NCBI GenBank assembly: GCA_900549235.1
Contig: URNT01000008.1
Coordinates: 34,299 to 98,298 of the forward strand
Direction: 5' to 3'
DNA length: 64,000 nucleotides
Origin: an uncultured Clostridium sp.
GTDB taxonomy: Bacteria > Bacillota > Clostridia > Lachnospirales > Lachnospiraceae
Both the position numbers and the translations under genes were made by a program. The notes beneath the pieces were generated by a model that had not been told where the DNA came from, did no database searches, and was given only the letters and a program-made list of their open reading frames with translations. Positions 48,666-57,105 of the stretch are shown here, in pieces (positions within the stretch are counted from its first letter, which is position 1; each line of letters starts with the position of its first letter).

Positions 48666-49738
48666 AGAATCGTACCTCCTCCTGCTACATAATCTCCGGT
48701 GTAAAATACCACTGCCTGTCCCGGGGTGGCGGCCCGCACCGGCTCGGCAAAGCGGCATTCTACCAGATCATCATCGATCTCCCTGATCCTGCAGGGCGCC
48801 CCTTTATGGCTGTAGCGGATCTTAGCCCATACCTCCCGCTCCTCTCCGAAAAGCCCCTCAAAGGCCATCCAGTTCAGTTTGCGGCAGCGGACCACATCCG
48901 TAAACACGTCCTCATTTTCCCCGATTACCACCTCATTTGTCTCTGGGCGGATGGCCGTTACAAAAACGGGATGGCCCATGGAAAGGTTCAGCCCTTTTCT
49001 CTGTCCTACCGTATAATGGGAAATCCCCTTATGGCGGCCAAGAACACGGCCCTCCCGGTCCACAAAGCTTCCCTCAGGAAGGGTCTTTCCGGTATATTCC
49101 TCGATAAAAGCAGCGTAATCGTGATCCGGGATAAAGCAGATCTCCTGGCTGTCCGGCTTGTGAGCCACTGGAAGACCCAGTTTTTTGGCCAGATCCCGGA
49201 TCTCCTCCTTATGGTAGCTGCCCACCGGCATCAAGGTCCTTTTCAGCTGCTCCTGGGTCAGATTATACAGGGCGTAAGTCTGATCCTTTGCCGCTGTGAC
49301 CGACCGGCGCAGGGCAAAGCGCCCCCCCGGAAGCTCCTCAATCCGGGCATAATGTCCCGTAGCGATCAGATCCGCACCGATAGCAAGACTCCTGTGAAGG
49401 AGAGACTCCCATTTTACATACCGGTTGCAGGCGATACATGGATTAGGGGTACGCCCCTCCATATATTCCCGGACAAAATAATCGATAACCTGGTTTTTAA
49501 ACTCCTTTTTAAAATTCATGACATAATAAGGGATACCCAGATCCATGGCAACTCGGCGGGCATCATCTACAGCGCTTAAGCCGCAGCAGCCCCCCTCCAT
49601 TTCCTGGATCCCGGTATCCTCATCCTGCCATATCTGCATGGTTACGCCGATCACGTCGTACCCCTGCTCCTTTAACAGCCAGGCAGCCACGGAGGAGTCA
49701 ACTCCCCCGGACATGCCTACTACTACCTTTTTACTCAA
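48662..49738 (-). CDS. mnmA: tRNA 2-thiouridylase MnmA
   Basis: The enzyme makes 2-thiouridine at the wobble position 34 of Lys, Glu and Gln tRNAs. The PP-loop is 'VGMSGGVDSSVAAWLL' near residue 7; catalytic cysteines lie in 'NPCIACNRY' near 99 and 'EICFIPDHDY' near 197. 358 residues is standard. It overlaps nifU upstream and the amidase downstream, four bases each (ATGA), so nifS-nifU-mnmA-amidase is a coupled operon. NifS next door supplies the sulfur. Confidence 0.96.
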   Translation of the reverse strand: MSKKVVVGMSGGVDSSVAAWLLKEQGYDVIGVTMQIWQDEDTGIQEMEGGCCGLSAVDDARRVAMDLGIPYYVMNFKKEFKNQVIDYFVREYMEGRTPNPCIACNRYVKWESLLHRSLAIGADLIATGHYARIEELPGGRFALRRSVTAAKDQTYALYNLTQEQLKRTLMPVGSYHKEEIRDLAKKLGLPVAHKPDSQEICFIPDHDYAAFIEEYTGKTLPEGSFVDREGRVLGRHKGISHYTVGQRKGLNLSMGHPVFVTAIRPETNEVVIGENEDVFTDVVRCRKLNWMAFEGLFGEEREVWAKIRYSHKGAPCRIREIDDDLVECRFAEPVRAATPGQAVVFYTGDYVAGGGTIL

Positions 49739-50172
49739 TAGTCTTCCTCTTCTTCCTCTTCCTCGATGTTATCCTTTGGCTTCTCCAGTCCCTCGATAGT
49801 GATCCCGCTTTTCTGAGCGTAGTCCCAGAGCGCCGCATGGATGGCTTCTTCTGCTAACAAGGAACAGTGTACCTTAACCGGAGGCAGTCCGTCAAGTGCT
49901 TCCATCACGGCTTTATTCGTTACCTGCATAGCCTCCTGGACGGTCTTTCCCTTTACAAGCTCCGTGGCCATACTGCTGGTGGCAACGGCGGCTCCACAGC
50001 CGAAGGTTTTAAACTTTACATCCCGAATCACCTGGTTTTCATCAATATCCAGATAAATACGCATGATGTCACCGCATTTTGGGTTTCCTACGGTTCCCAT
50101 GCCGCTGGGGTTCTCCAGCTCTCCTACATTTCTTGGGTGCTCAAAATGATCCATTACTTTTTCTGTATACAT
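49735..50172 (-). CDS. nifU: Iron-sulfur cluster scaffold NifU/IscU-like
   Basis: A 145-residue scaffold on which iron-sulfur clusters are built. The three cysteines are in 'NPKCGD' near residue 33, 'TFGCGAA' near 58 and 'KVHCSLLAEEAI' near 102. An unusual C-terminal run of seven glutamates (EEEEEEEDY) is unlike classic IscU and probably disordered. It is 26 bases after nifS and overlaps mnmA by four bases. Confidence 0.94.
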   Translation of the reverse strand: MYTEKVMDHFEHPRNVGELENPSGMGTVGNPKCGDIMRIYLDIDENQVIRDVKFKTFGCGAAVATSSMATELVKGKTVQEAMQVTNKAVMEALDGLPPVKVHCSLLAEEAIHAALWDYAQKSGITIEGLEKPKDNIEEEEEEEDY

Positions 50173-50198
50173 CTTTATTTCCTCCTGAAAATGGCATA

Positions 50199-51383
50199 TT
50201 ATTTTGCGTTATGCTTCATATAATCCTCGTATAAGGGCGACATATTTCTCAGATATGCCACGATTTCCCTGATCTTCTCTACGGTGTAGTCAATCTCCTC
50301 TTTTGTGTTTTCCTCACTGAGGGTCAGACGCAGAGAGCCGTGGGCGATCTCGTGGGGCAGTCCGATGGCAAGAAGCACATGGGACGGATCCAGAGAGCCT
50401 GAGGTGCAGGCAGAGCCGCTGGAGGCACAGATCCCGGCCATATCCAGCTTAATAAGCAGGGACTCTCCTTCAATAAACTGGAAAGCAAAGTTTACATTGT
50501 TAGGAAGGCGGCTGGTACGGGAACCATTGACCCGGGTAAAAGGAACCTCCTTTAACACACGGTCAATGAGATAGTCCCGGAGCTCAGTCTCCCTGCGGCT
50601 TCTCTCCTCCATCTCTTCCATGGCAAGCTGGGCTGCCTTTCCCAGGCCCACGATGCCGGGAACATTTTCCGTACCTGCCCGGCGCTTGCGCTCCTGGGCG
50701 CCTCCGTGGATAAAGGAGCGGATCTTTACGCCGGTGCGGATATAGAGAAAACCGATGCCTTTGGGGCCGTTTAGCTTATGGCCGCTGGCGCTGAGCATAT
50801 CGATGCCGCACTCATCTGCATGAATGGGCACATGGCCGTAGGCCTGTACCGCGTCGGTGTGGAATAAAATCCCATTCTCCTTTGCAATGGCTCCGATCTC
50901 CCGGATGGGCTCTATGGTGCCGATCTCATTGTTGGCAAACATAATAGAGATCAGGATGGTGTCCGGGCGGATGGCCCGTTTCAGCTCCTCCAGCTTTACG
51001 ATTCCCTGCTCATCTACATCCAGATAGGTGACCTCAAAGCCCCTTTTTTCCAGATAGTGGCAGGTGTGAAGAATGGCGTGATGCTCAATCTTACTGGTAA
51101 TAATATGCTTTCCCTTGGCGCTGTAGGCCTCTGCCGCAGCCACCAGAGCCCAGTTATCTGACTCACTGCCTCCTGCGGTAAAATAGATCTCATTGGCCTT
51201 GACTCCCAGGGAAGAGGCGATGGTCTCTCTGGCCTGGGCCACTGCCCTTTTGCTCTCGGTAGAAAATGTATAGACAGAGGAGGGATTCCCATAGACCTCC
51301 GTAAAGAAGGGAAGCATGGCCTCCACTACCTCCTGTCTTGTTTTTGTGGTTGCCGCATTATCTAAATAAATCAACTGATCCAT
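50199..51383 (-). CDS. nifS: Cysteine desulfurase NifS/IscS-like
   Basis: A PLP enzyme that takes sulfur from cysteine for iron-sulfur clusters and tRNA thiolation. The PLP lysine is in 'SASGHKLNGPKG' near residue 203; the active cysteine in 'CASSGSACTSG' near 320. The 394 residues suit group I. It leads the operon with nifU and mnmA. The promoter overlaps an Rrf2-type dyad, so cluster or cysteine status probably controls it. Confidence 0.96.
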   Translation of the reverse strand: MDQLIYLDNAATTKTRQEVVEAMLPFFTEVYGNPSSVYTFSTESKRAVAQARETIASSLGVKANEIYFTAGGSESDNWALVAAAEAYSAKGKHIITSKIEHHAILHTCHYLEKRGFEVTYLDVDEQGIVKLEELKRAIRPDTILISIMFANNEIGTIEPIREIGAIAKENGILFHTDAVQAYGHVPIHADECGIDMLSASGHKLNGPKGIGFLYIRTGVKIRSFIHGGAQERKRRAGTENVPGIVGLGKAAQLAMEEMEERSRRETELRDYLIDRVLKEVPFTRVNGSRTSRLPNNVNFAFQFIEGESLLIKLDMAGICASSGSACTSGSLDPSHVLLAIGLPHEIAHGSLRLTLSEENTKEEIDYTVEKIREIVAYLRNMSPLYEDYMKHNAK

Positions 51384-51443
51384 ACTGATCCGGTCCTTTC
51401 TTGAAAATTTGATAAATTTGCTTGAAAAAATTACCTGTAACCT

Positions 51444-51479
51444 ACTATACCACAGTATCCCTAGTAATTCAATAGGAAT
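51444..51479 (-). promoter_or_regulatory. nifS promoter with Rrf2-type (IscR/CymR) dyad
   Basis: On minus: TTGAAT (51472-51467), 17 bases, TATAGT (51449-51444). An imperfect dyad ATCCCTA-N9-TAGGAAT (51457-51479) covers the -35. Dyads of the form TNCCTA...TAGGNA are known for CymR and IscR in Firmicutes. No Rrf2 gene is in the window. Confidence 0.6.
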
Positions 51480-51526
51480 ACCATTTTTATTCCTCAGTAT
51501 CCCCTCTTAATTTTAATATATGCGCC

Positions 51527-51566
51527 AAAAGGGCACCGCACAAGCCTGCGATGCCCTCTTTTCACG
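51527..51566 (-). terminator. Terminator of the APC permease gene
   Basis: GGGCA-C-CGCA (51531-51540) pairs with TGCG-A-TGCCC (51547-51556), then TTTT on minus (from 51530). It starts about ten bases after the stop. Confidence 0.75.
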
Positions 51567-51575
51567 CGTTTTATA

Positions 51576-53006
51576 TTATTTCGAGCCTTTTTCGTTTTTC
51601 TTGATTACCGGCAGGATCAGTCCCAGTGCAGTCAGTACAAATGGGGTAATGATGTTCATGGCTGTGGAAACCATATCGCCTTTTACATACATACCAAAGA
51701 TACAGCAGAGAGCTGTTACCACAAAACACCATACGCCTGCAACCACTGCGATCCTCTGGTTTTTAACAAACCGGTATTCGGGCTGGAAGCGGGCAGCTGC
51801 TTTTCTCAGCGCGATGTAGGCAGCAAATACCCACAGGTAACGCAGCGGCATGGTTACGGAGTTTAACTTGTTTAACTGGGCAAGTACAGCTGCAGCTCCC
51901 GGTACAAAGGACTGGATCAGGATAATGCTTCCTGATAAAACCACTACCATCCAGATGCCGTTGATATAGGCGCCATGCTTGTTCTTCTTAAGAAGTCCGG
52001 TAGGAATGTACTGTCTTGCATCCTCGTTGTCCAGAAGAATACGCAGAGGCGCGTCAATACTGAGCACCAGTACGGAGAACTGTCCGATAGCGTTGCAGGC
52101 CGCATAAATGATCATCAGCAGGTTGCCTACATGGTAATACTCGCCCAGCTTCTGGAAGGACCAGTAGCCGCCGTTTGAAACGTAGGAATTGAAGCTCTCT
52201 GCGCTCTCATTGATCACAGCCGGGTCAAACATCATACCCATGGCAATGGTTCCAAGGATAGCGCATACCATAACCATCACAGCCAGAGCGATCATACCCT
52301 TAGGGAAGCCCTTTGAGGGATCCTTTACCTTATTAACATAAGGGGAGATCTTCTCACAGCCGCCTACGGCAAATACCAGGATGGACAGGGAGGTGAAATA
52401 TCCCAGGTTAAACTGAGGGATCAGCTTGTCCCAGGAAAACTCCATAGATACATAGCCGCCGTTTGGATTGATAGCCGGAGCAGCAAACATCATGAGGATA
52501 TACAGGATGGACATAATGAACATGCTGGTTCCTGCCAGGGTTGACAGCTTCTTTAAGGGGTTCAGTCCTCTGCTGGCTACCCAGCAGAAAAGCAGGAACA
52601 CAGCCAGTGTGGCCAGCTGTACCCAGATGGTAGGGAAAGTGTCATAGGTGCTGCCGTTCTGGAATACCATCCAGCTCAGTGCCTTTAAGCCGCCGCTTCC
52701 CTTGCTGGCGATATAGGTTACATGGCAGGCCCAGTAGGTCCAGCCTGCGTAGTAAGCAAACTTGGGGCTGATAGTCTCATGGATCCAGGAGCTGACACCG
52801 CCGCCGGAGTTCTTGAAGGCAGAGCCAAGCTCGCCTACCATCAGCGCATAGGGTACAAAATACAGGGCAAACATAAGGATCCAGCTGAATATAACCTGGA
52901 TGCCGTTGAAGTACACGAATCCGTTCAGTACATTACCAAAGCCCCATACCGTTGAGAACGCCATGAAGGCAAGGGTGTACCAACTGATCTTCTTTGAATT
53001 TTCCAT
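51576..53006 (-). CDS. APC-superfamily amino acid permease
   Basis: A 476-residue, twelve-helix amino acid transporter. Early helix 1 has 'FMAFSTVWGFGNVLNGFVYF' near residue 15, with the unwound GxG typical of the fold; 'FAVGGCEKISPYVNKVKDPS' near 213 resembles glutamate:GABA antiporter-like members. The substrate is unknown. It has its own promoter and terminator. The ATG has a GGAAGG site. Confidence 0.9.
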   Translation of the reverse strand: MENSKKISWYTLAFMAFSTVWGFGNVLNGFVYFNGIQVIFSWILMFALYFVPYALMVGELGSAFKNSGGGVSSWIHETISPKFAYYAGWTYWACHVTYIASKGSGGLKALSWMVFQNGSTYDTFPTIWVQLATLAVFLLFCWVASRGLNPLKKLSTLAGTSMFIMSILYILMMFAAPAINPNGGYVSMEFSWDKLIPQFNLGYFTSLSILVFAVGGCEKISPYVNKVKDPSKGFPKGMIALAVMVMVCAILGTIAMGMMFDPAVINESAESFNSYVSNGGYWSFQKLGEYYHVGNLLMIIYAACNAIGQFSVLVLSIDAPLRILLDNEDARQYIPTGLLKKNKHGAYINGIWMVVVLSGSIILIQSFVPGAAAVLAQLNKLNSVTMPLRYLWVFAAYIALRKAAARFQPEYRFVKNQRIAVVAGVWCFVVTALCCIFGMYVKGDMVSTAMNIITPFVLTALGLILPVIKKNEKGSK

Positions 53007-53051
53007 TCAGTTACCTTCCTTTTTTTCTTTATTATAAAACAACGTCCTTTT

Positions 53052-53080
53052 ATTATACCTAATCTTGTCAAATGATACAA
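53052..53080 (-). promoter_or_regulatory. Promoter of the APC permease gene
   Basis: On minus: TTGTAT (53080-53075), 17 bases, consensus TATAAT (53057-53052), 46 bases before the ATG. Confidence 0.6.
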
Positions 53081-53109
53081 GGATAATTTTTTTATTCCGT
53101 CTGATTTTG

Positions 53110-53820
53110 TTAAAATTTCTTCCGTTTCATGGTCTGAAGAAGATTTTTTGTCTCCAGGTCCACCCGGAAGGATTCCCGGATCTTCTGGATGGCCTTGTTG
53201 TAAGTCCAGTCATCCAGGGAGCTGTGCCTTAAATACTCCATGGTAAGAGCCGGCTGCCTGATAAAGTAAATAGACACCGCCCAAGCAACAGCCATTTTCA
53301 CATAATAGCCCTCATGGCGGACCTGATCCAGAAGGGCCAAACCCTCTCTGGCGTAATCTTCTTCTGTAAAATAAGACAAAAGCATCACGGCCCCGAAACG
53401 CAGCTCATATTCCTGATCCGAGGAAAAATAAGACTGCACAAGAGCAAAGCTGTCCTCCGGAGCCTTTTTTGCGGCCTTCAGGGCGCCGCAGAACAGGTCG
53501 CAGACAGCCCAGCTGTCAATCACAGGAACAAACTCCCGCACCCATCCCTCTGCCTCCTGCCAGGTCTTAAGCCCCTGTCCAACGCACAGAGCCCACAAAA
53601 GCTTTTCTTCATAACAAAGAAATTCTCCCCTCTCCCATGTTTCCTTTAGTTCCCTTATATAAAGGGTCCAGTCCTTTTTCAGCAGCTCTTTTGAATACTT
53701 CCTGAGAGCCGGTGTACGTACTCCCAGCACACCGTCAATTCCCGGAAGGAGCCGGGTCTGAAATTCCTGGTAGGCCGGGTCCGCCAGGGCCAGAAGTTCC
53801 TCATATATCTCCTGTCTCAT
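53110..53820 (-). CDS. DNA alkylation repair (AlkD-like) HEAT-repeat protein
   Basis: A 236-residue all-helical protein of the AlkD-like family that removes alkylated bases. It has a helical repeat layout with 'FLCYEEKLLWALCVG' near residue 68, 'VIDSWAVCDLFCGALKAAKK' near 100, and 'YYVKMAVAWAVSIYFI' near 172, the usual Trp/Asp-bearing positions. It starts just after hemW (15 bases between), so may share its transcript. Confidence 0.87.
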   Translation of the reverse strand: MRQEIYEELLALADPAYQEFQTRLLPGIDGVLGVRTPALRKYSKELLKKDWTLYIRELKETWERGEFLCYEEKLLWALCVGQGLKTWQEAEGWVREFVPVIDSWAVCDLFCGALKAAKKAPEDSFALVQSYFSSDQEYELRFGAVMLLSYFTEEDYAREGLALLDQVRHEGYYVKMAVAWAVSIYFIRQPALTMEYLRHSSLDDWTYNKAIQKIRESFRVDLETKNLLQTMKRKKF

Positions 53821-53835
53821 TACAGCCTCCTTTAT

Positions 53836-55044
53836 CTATGAAAGAAGAAACTCACTGAGTACAAAGTTGCTCACATCCATCCCCCACTCTGTCAGGGAAT
53901 ACCAGACACCCTCCTGGCGAATCAGGCCGTTGTCCTTTAAGCGGGACAGTACAGGGCCGTAGACTGTTTCCAGCTTCACCCCAAACATGGATACAAAATC
54001 GATTTCTGATATGCCTCTTGTCATCCGCAAGCCCAGGAACATAAATTCCTCCATCCGCTCCTCTCTGGTCAGCACCTGGATGGGACCGTGGAGGGCTTCC
54101 AGGCCGCGGATGCCGCCGTCAGTTTCAAAATCAAGACTGAGGTAGGTATTCATATCCCGCTCATTGGAAAAACGCTCTCCTGCCATATAGGAGGAGGAGC
54201 CAAGGCCAAGGCCGAGATAGGGCACCTCTGTCCAGTATCCTATGTTATGGCGGCACTCATGGCCGGGCTTGGCGTAGTTTGAGATCTCATACCGGCCATA
54301 GCCCTGCTCCTGCAAAAGGGTTCGGGTCAGATGATCCATATGATCCACCGTATCCTCATCCGGAAGGGGAAGCCAGGAACGCTTCCCGGCCATCCGTCCG
54401 CCGTACCTCTCCCAGTAGGGCGTTCCCTCCTCTATGATCAGACTGTAAGCAGAAATGTGCTCCGGCTTCAGCATGGCCACTTTTTTAAGGGTATTTTTCC
54501 AGGAATCCAGACTCTGGCCAGGAATCCCGCTGATCAGGTCAATATTGATCTCTGTAAAACCCGCCATTCTGGCGCACTGGAAGCTCTTTAAAAATTCCTC
54601 AAAGGAATGGATACGCCCCAGCTCCTTTAATTCCCCGTTGTCCGCGGACTGAAGACCGATGCTCACCCGATTGATGCCGCAGCTGCGGTAGATATGGAGC
54701 TTGTTCTGCAAAAGGGTTCCCGGATTCACCTCTATGGTGATCTCCGCCTTTTCATGCACCTCAAAGGACTCTCCCACCGCCTGCATAATATCACGAATCA
54801 GGCAGGGATCCATAATAGAAGGGGTACCGCCGCCAATAAATATGGTCTGCACCTGATAATCGCCGCAGCAGCTTCCCTGTGCCCGGATCTCCCGGATCAG
54901 CTGAGCCGTATATTCCTCGTGGACGGCTGCAAGAGTCCTGAATGACAGGAAATCGCAGTACAGGCATTTCCTGGCGCAGAAGGGGATATGGATATACAGC
55001 TCCAGAGGCCGTTTTTCTGTGTTTGTCATTTTCTCATGGTCCAT
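53836..55044 (-). CDS. hemW: Radical SAM heme chaperone HemW
   Basis: The radical SAM motif is 'FCARKCLYCDF' near residue 22, with CDF as in HemW and not the CxC of HemN coproporphyrinogen dehydrogenase. A HemN C-terminal domain is present near 330-400. It delivers heme to target proteins; older annotations call it oxygen-independent coproporphyrinogen oxidase. ATG 55044 lies six bases after the lepA stop with a weak ribosome site; MTNTEK at 55029 is an alternative. The lepA-hemW order is conserved in Firmicutes. Confidence 0.93.
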   Translation of the reverse strand: MDHEKMTNTEKRPLELYIHIPFCARKCLYCDFLSFRTLAAVHEEYTAQLIREIRAQGSCCGDYQVQTIFIGGGTPSIMDPCLIRDIMQAVGESFEVHEKAEITIEVNPGTLLQNKLHIYRSCGINRVSIGLQSADNGELKELGRIHSFEEFLKSFQCARMAGFTEINIDLISGIPGQSLDSWKNTLKKVAMLKPEHISAYSLIIEEGTPYWERYGGRMAGKRSWLPLPDEDTVDHMDHLTRTLLQEQGYGRYEISNYAKPGHECRHNIGYWTEVPYLGLGLGSSSYMAGERFSNERDMNTYLSLDFETDGGIRGLEALHGPIQVLTREERMEEFMFLGLRMTRGISEIDFVSMFGVKLETVYGPVLSRLKDNGLIRQEGVWYSLTEWGMDVSNFVLSEFLLS

Positions 55045-55050
55045 TTCATT

Positions 55051-56865
55051 TTACTGCTCGTCCAGCTTCAGAACGCTCATAAATGCCTTCTGCGGGATCT
55101 CTACATTTCCGATCTGACGCATCCGCTTTTTGCCTTCCTTCTGCTTTTCAAGAAGCTTTCTCTTTCGTGAAATATCGCCGCCGTAGCACTTGGCAAGAAC
55201 GTCCTTGCGCACAGCCTTTACCGTTTCCCTGGCAATGATCTTGCCGCCTACTGCCGCCTGGATGGGAATTTCAAACAGGTGTCTTGGGATCTCCTCCTTT
55301 AACTTCTCGCACATCTTCCTGCCCCGCTCATAGGCAGAATCCGCATGTACGATGAAGGAAAGAGCGTCTACCTCCTCACGGTTTACCAGAATATCCAGCT
55401 TCACCAGGTTAGAGCGCTCATAGCCCTTTAACTCATAGTCAAAGGAGGCATAGCCTCTGGATCTTGACTTTAAGGCATCAAAAAAATCGTAGATAATCTC
55501 GTTAAGGGGAAGATCGTATTTTAACAATGCCCTGGTGGTCTCGATGTATTCCATTCCAAGATATACACCCCGGCGCTCCTGGCACAGGCTCATAATAGAG
55601 CCTACAAATTCAGTGGTCACCATAATCTCCGCGCTGACAATAGGCTCCTCCATATAATCGATCTCTGTAGGATCCGGCAGGTTGGAGGGGTTGGTCAGTT
55701 CCATCATCTCACCGTCTGTCTTATACACACGGTACACAACGCCCGGAGCCGTTGTAACCAGATCCAGGTTGTATTCACGCTCCAGACGCTCCTGTATGAT
55801 CTCCAGATGGAGAAGTCCCAGAAAACCGCAGCGGAAGCCAAAACCCAGGGCCACAGAGGTTTCAGGCTCATAAAAAAGAGAGGCGTCGTTCAGCTGGAGC
55901 TTTTCCAGCGCGTCTCTTAGGTCATTGTACTTGGCACCGTCTGCAGGATAGAGGCCGCAGTAAACCATGGGCGTCACCTTTTTGTAGCCGGGAAGGGCCT
56001 GGGCGCAGGGGTTGGTACGGCTGGTAACGGTATCGCCTACGCGGGTGTCGCGGACATTTTTAATGCTGGCGGTCATATAGCCTACCATGCCGGCACTGAG
56101 CTCGTCGCAGGGGATGAACTGGCCTGCGCCAAAATACCCTACCTCCACCACATCAGCCTCGGCCCCTGTGGCCATCATGCGGATCGGTGTTCCCTTTGCT
56201 ACGGTGCCCTCCATTATACGACAGAAAATGATAACGCCCTTGTAGGAATCGTAGATAGAGTCAAAGATCAACGCCTTTAAGGGTGCCTGGGGATCTCCTT
56301 CGGGAGCCGGGATCTTATGGACGATGGCCTCTAAAACTTCCTCTATATTCAGCCCCGTTTTGGCGGAAATGTGAGGGGCGTCAGAAGCGTCCAGACCGAT
56401 CACGTCCTCGATCTCGGCTGCCACACGCTCCGGCTCCGCGCTTGGAAGGTCGATTTTGTTGATCACCGGGAATACGTCCAGATCATGGTCCAGAGCCAGG
56501 TATACGTTGGCCAGGGTCTGGGCCTCGATGCCCTGAGAGGCGTCCACTACCAGGATCGCGCCGTCACAAGCCGCCAGGCTTCGTGATACCTCATAGTTAA
56601 AGTCTACGTGTCCGGGTGTGTCGATCAGGTTGAAAATATATTCGTTGCCGTCCTTGGCCCGGTATACGGTGCGGACAGCCTGGGATTTGATGGTGATGCC
56701 TCTCTCACGCTCCAGGTCCATATTGTCCAGGACCTGCTCCTGCATCTCCCTGCTGGTCAGAAGCCCGGTCTGTTCGATAATGCGGTCAGCCAGGGTAGAC
56801 TTGCCGTGATCGATATGGGCGATGATACAAAAATTGCGAATGTTTTTCTGGTCGGTTCTTGACAT
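55051..56865 (-). CDS. lepA: Elongation factor 4 (LepA)
   Basis: A translational GTPase that back-translocates or rescues ribosomes. G1 is 'AHIDHGKSTLADRI' near residue 16, G3 'DTPGHVDFNYEVSRSL' near 81, and G4 'NKIDLP' near 135. The C-terminal LepA-specific domain carries 'CYGGDISRKRKLLEKQKEGK' near 566. 604 residues is standard. The ATG has a GAAAGAGG site. A cloverleaf repeat copy separates it from spoIIP upstream. Confidence 0.97.
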   Translation of the reverse strand: MSRTDQKNIRNFCIIAHIDHGKSTLADRIIEQTGLLTSREMQEQVLDNMDLERERGITIKSQAVRTVYRAKDGNEYIFNLIDTPGHVDFNYEVSRSLAACDGAILVVDASQGIEAQTLANVYLALDHDLDVFPVINKIDLPSAEPERVAAEIEDVIGLDASDAPHISAKTGLNIEEVLEAIVHKIPAPEGDPQAPLKALIFDSIYDSYKGVIIFCRIMEGTVAKGTPIRMMATGAEADVVEVGYFGAGQFIPCDELSAGMVGYMTASIKNVRDTRVGDTVTSRTNPCAQALPGYKKVTPMVYCGLYPADGAKYNDLRDALEKLQLNDASLFYEPETSVALGFGFRCGFLGLLHLEIIQERLEREYNLDLVTTAPGVVYRVYKTDGEMMELTNPSNLPDPTEIDYMEEPIVSAEIMVTTEFVGSIMSLCQERRGVYLGMEYIETTRALLKYDLPLNEIIYDFFDALKSRSRGYASFDYELKGYERSNLVKLDILVNREEVDALSFIVHADSAYERGRKMCEKLKEEIPRHLFEIPIQAAVGGKIIARETVKAVRKDVLAKCYGGDISRKRKLLEKQKEGKKRMRQIGNVEIPQKAFMSVLKLDEQ

Positions 56866-56943
56866 TATTTATCCTCTTTCTATGAATTAAAGGGGGGCGG
56901 ACTGGGGGGTGATGGTAGTTCCCTCATTTTCGCCCTCCCGCCC

Positions 56944-57075
56944 GGACGGCTTGTCCTCTTGACCGGCTGACGCCTGTCAAGAGGCATCGGAGGTTCCTCC
57001 GATGGAAAAACCGATAAGGAAGCAGGCTTACAAGCGAGCTTGACGCCTGCTTCCTTACCGGTTTTCCCGCCGTCC
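56944..57075. repeat. Cloverleaf-like palindromic repeat, copy 2
   Basis: Outer stem GGACGGC (56944-56950) with GCCGTCC (57069-57075). Hairpin A: CCTCTTGAC (56955-56963) with GTCAAGAGG (56976-56984). Hairpin B: CATCGGAGG (56985-56993) with CCTCCGATG (56996-57004). Hairpin C: 57004-57035 with 57038-57067, a long stem with small bulges and apex CAAGCGAGCTTG. Only the B stem, the C apex and outer stem are conserved with copy 1. It fills the 240-base gap between spoIIP and lepA. Confidence 0.85.
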
Positions 57076-57105
57076 TGAACAGTTATAGTGAATTATACTC
57101 TCTTT

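Noticed and set aside
49735..49760. Run of glutamate codons at the nifU end as a simple repeat
   Set aside because: It is in frame and ends in a normal stop overlapping mnmA; an acidic tail, not a sequence artefact.
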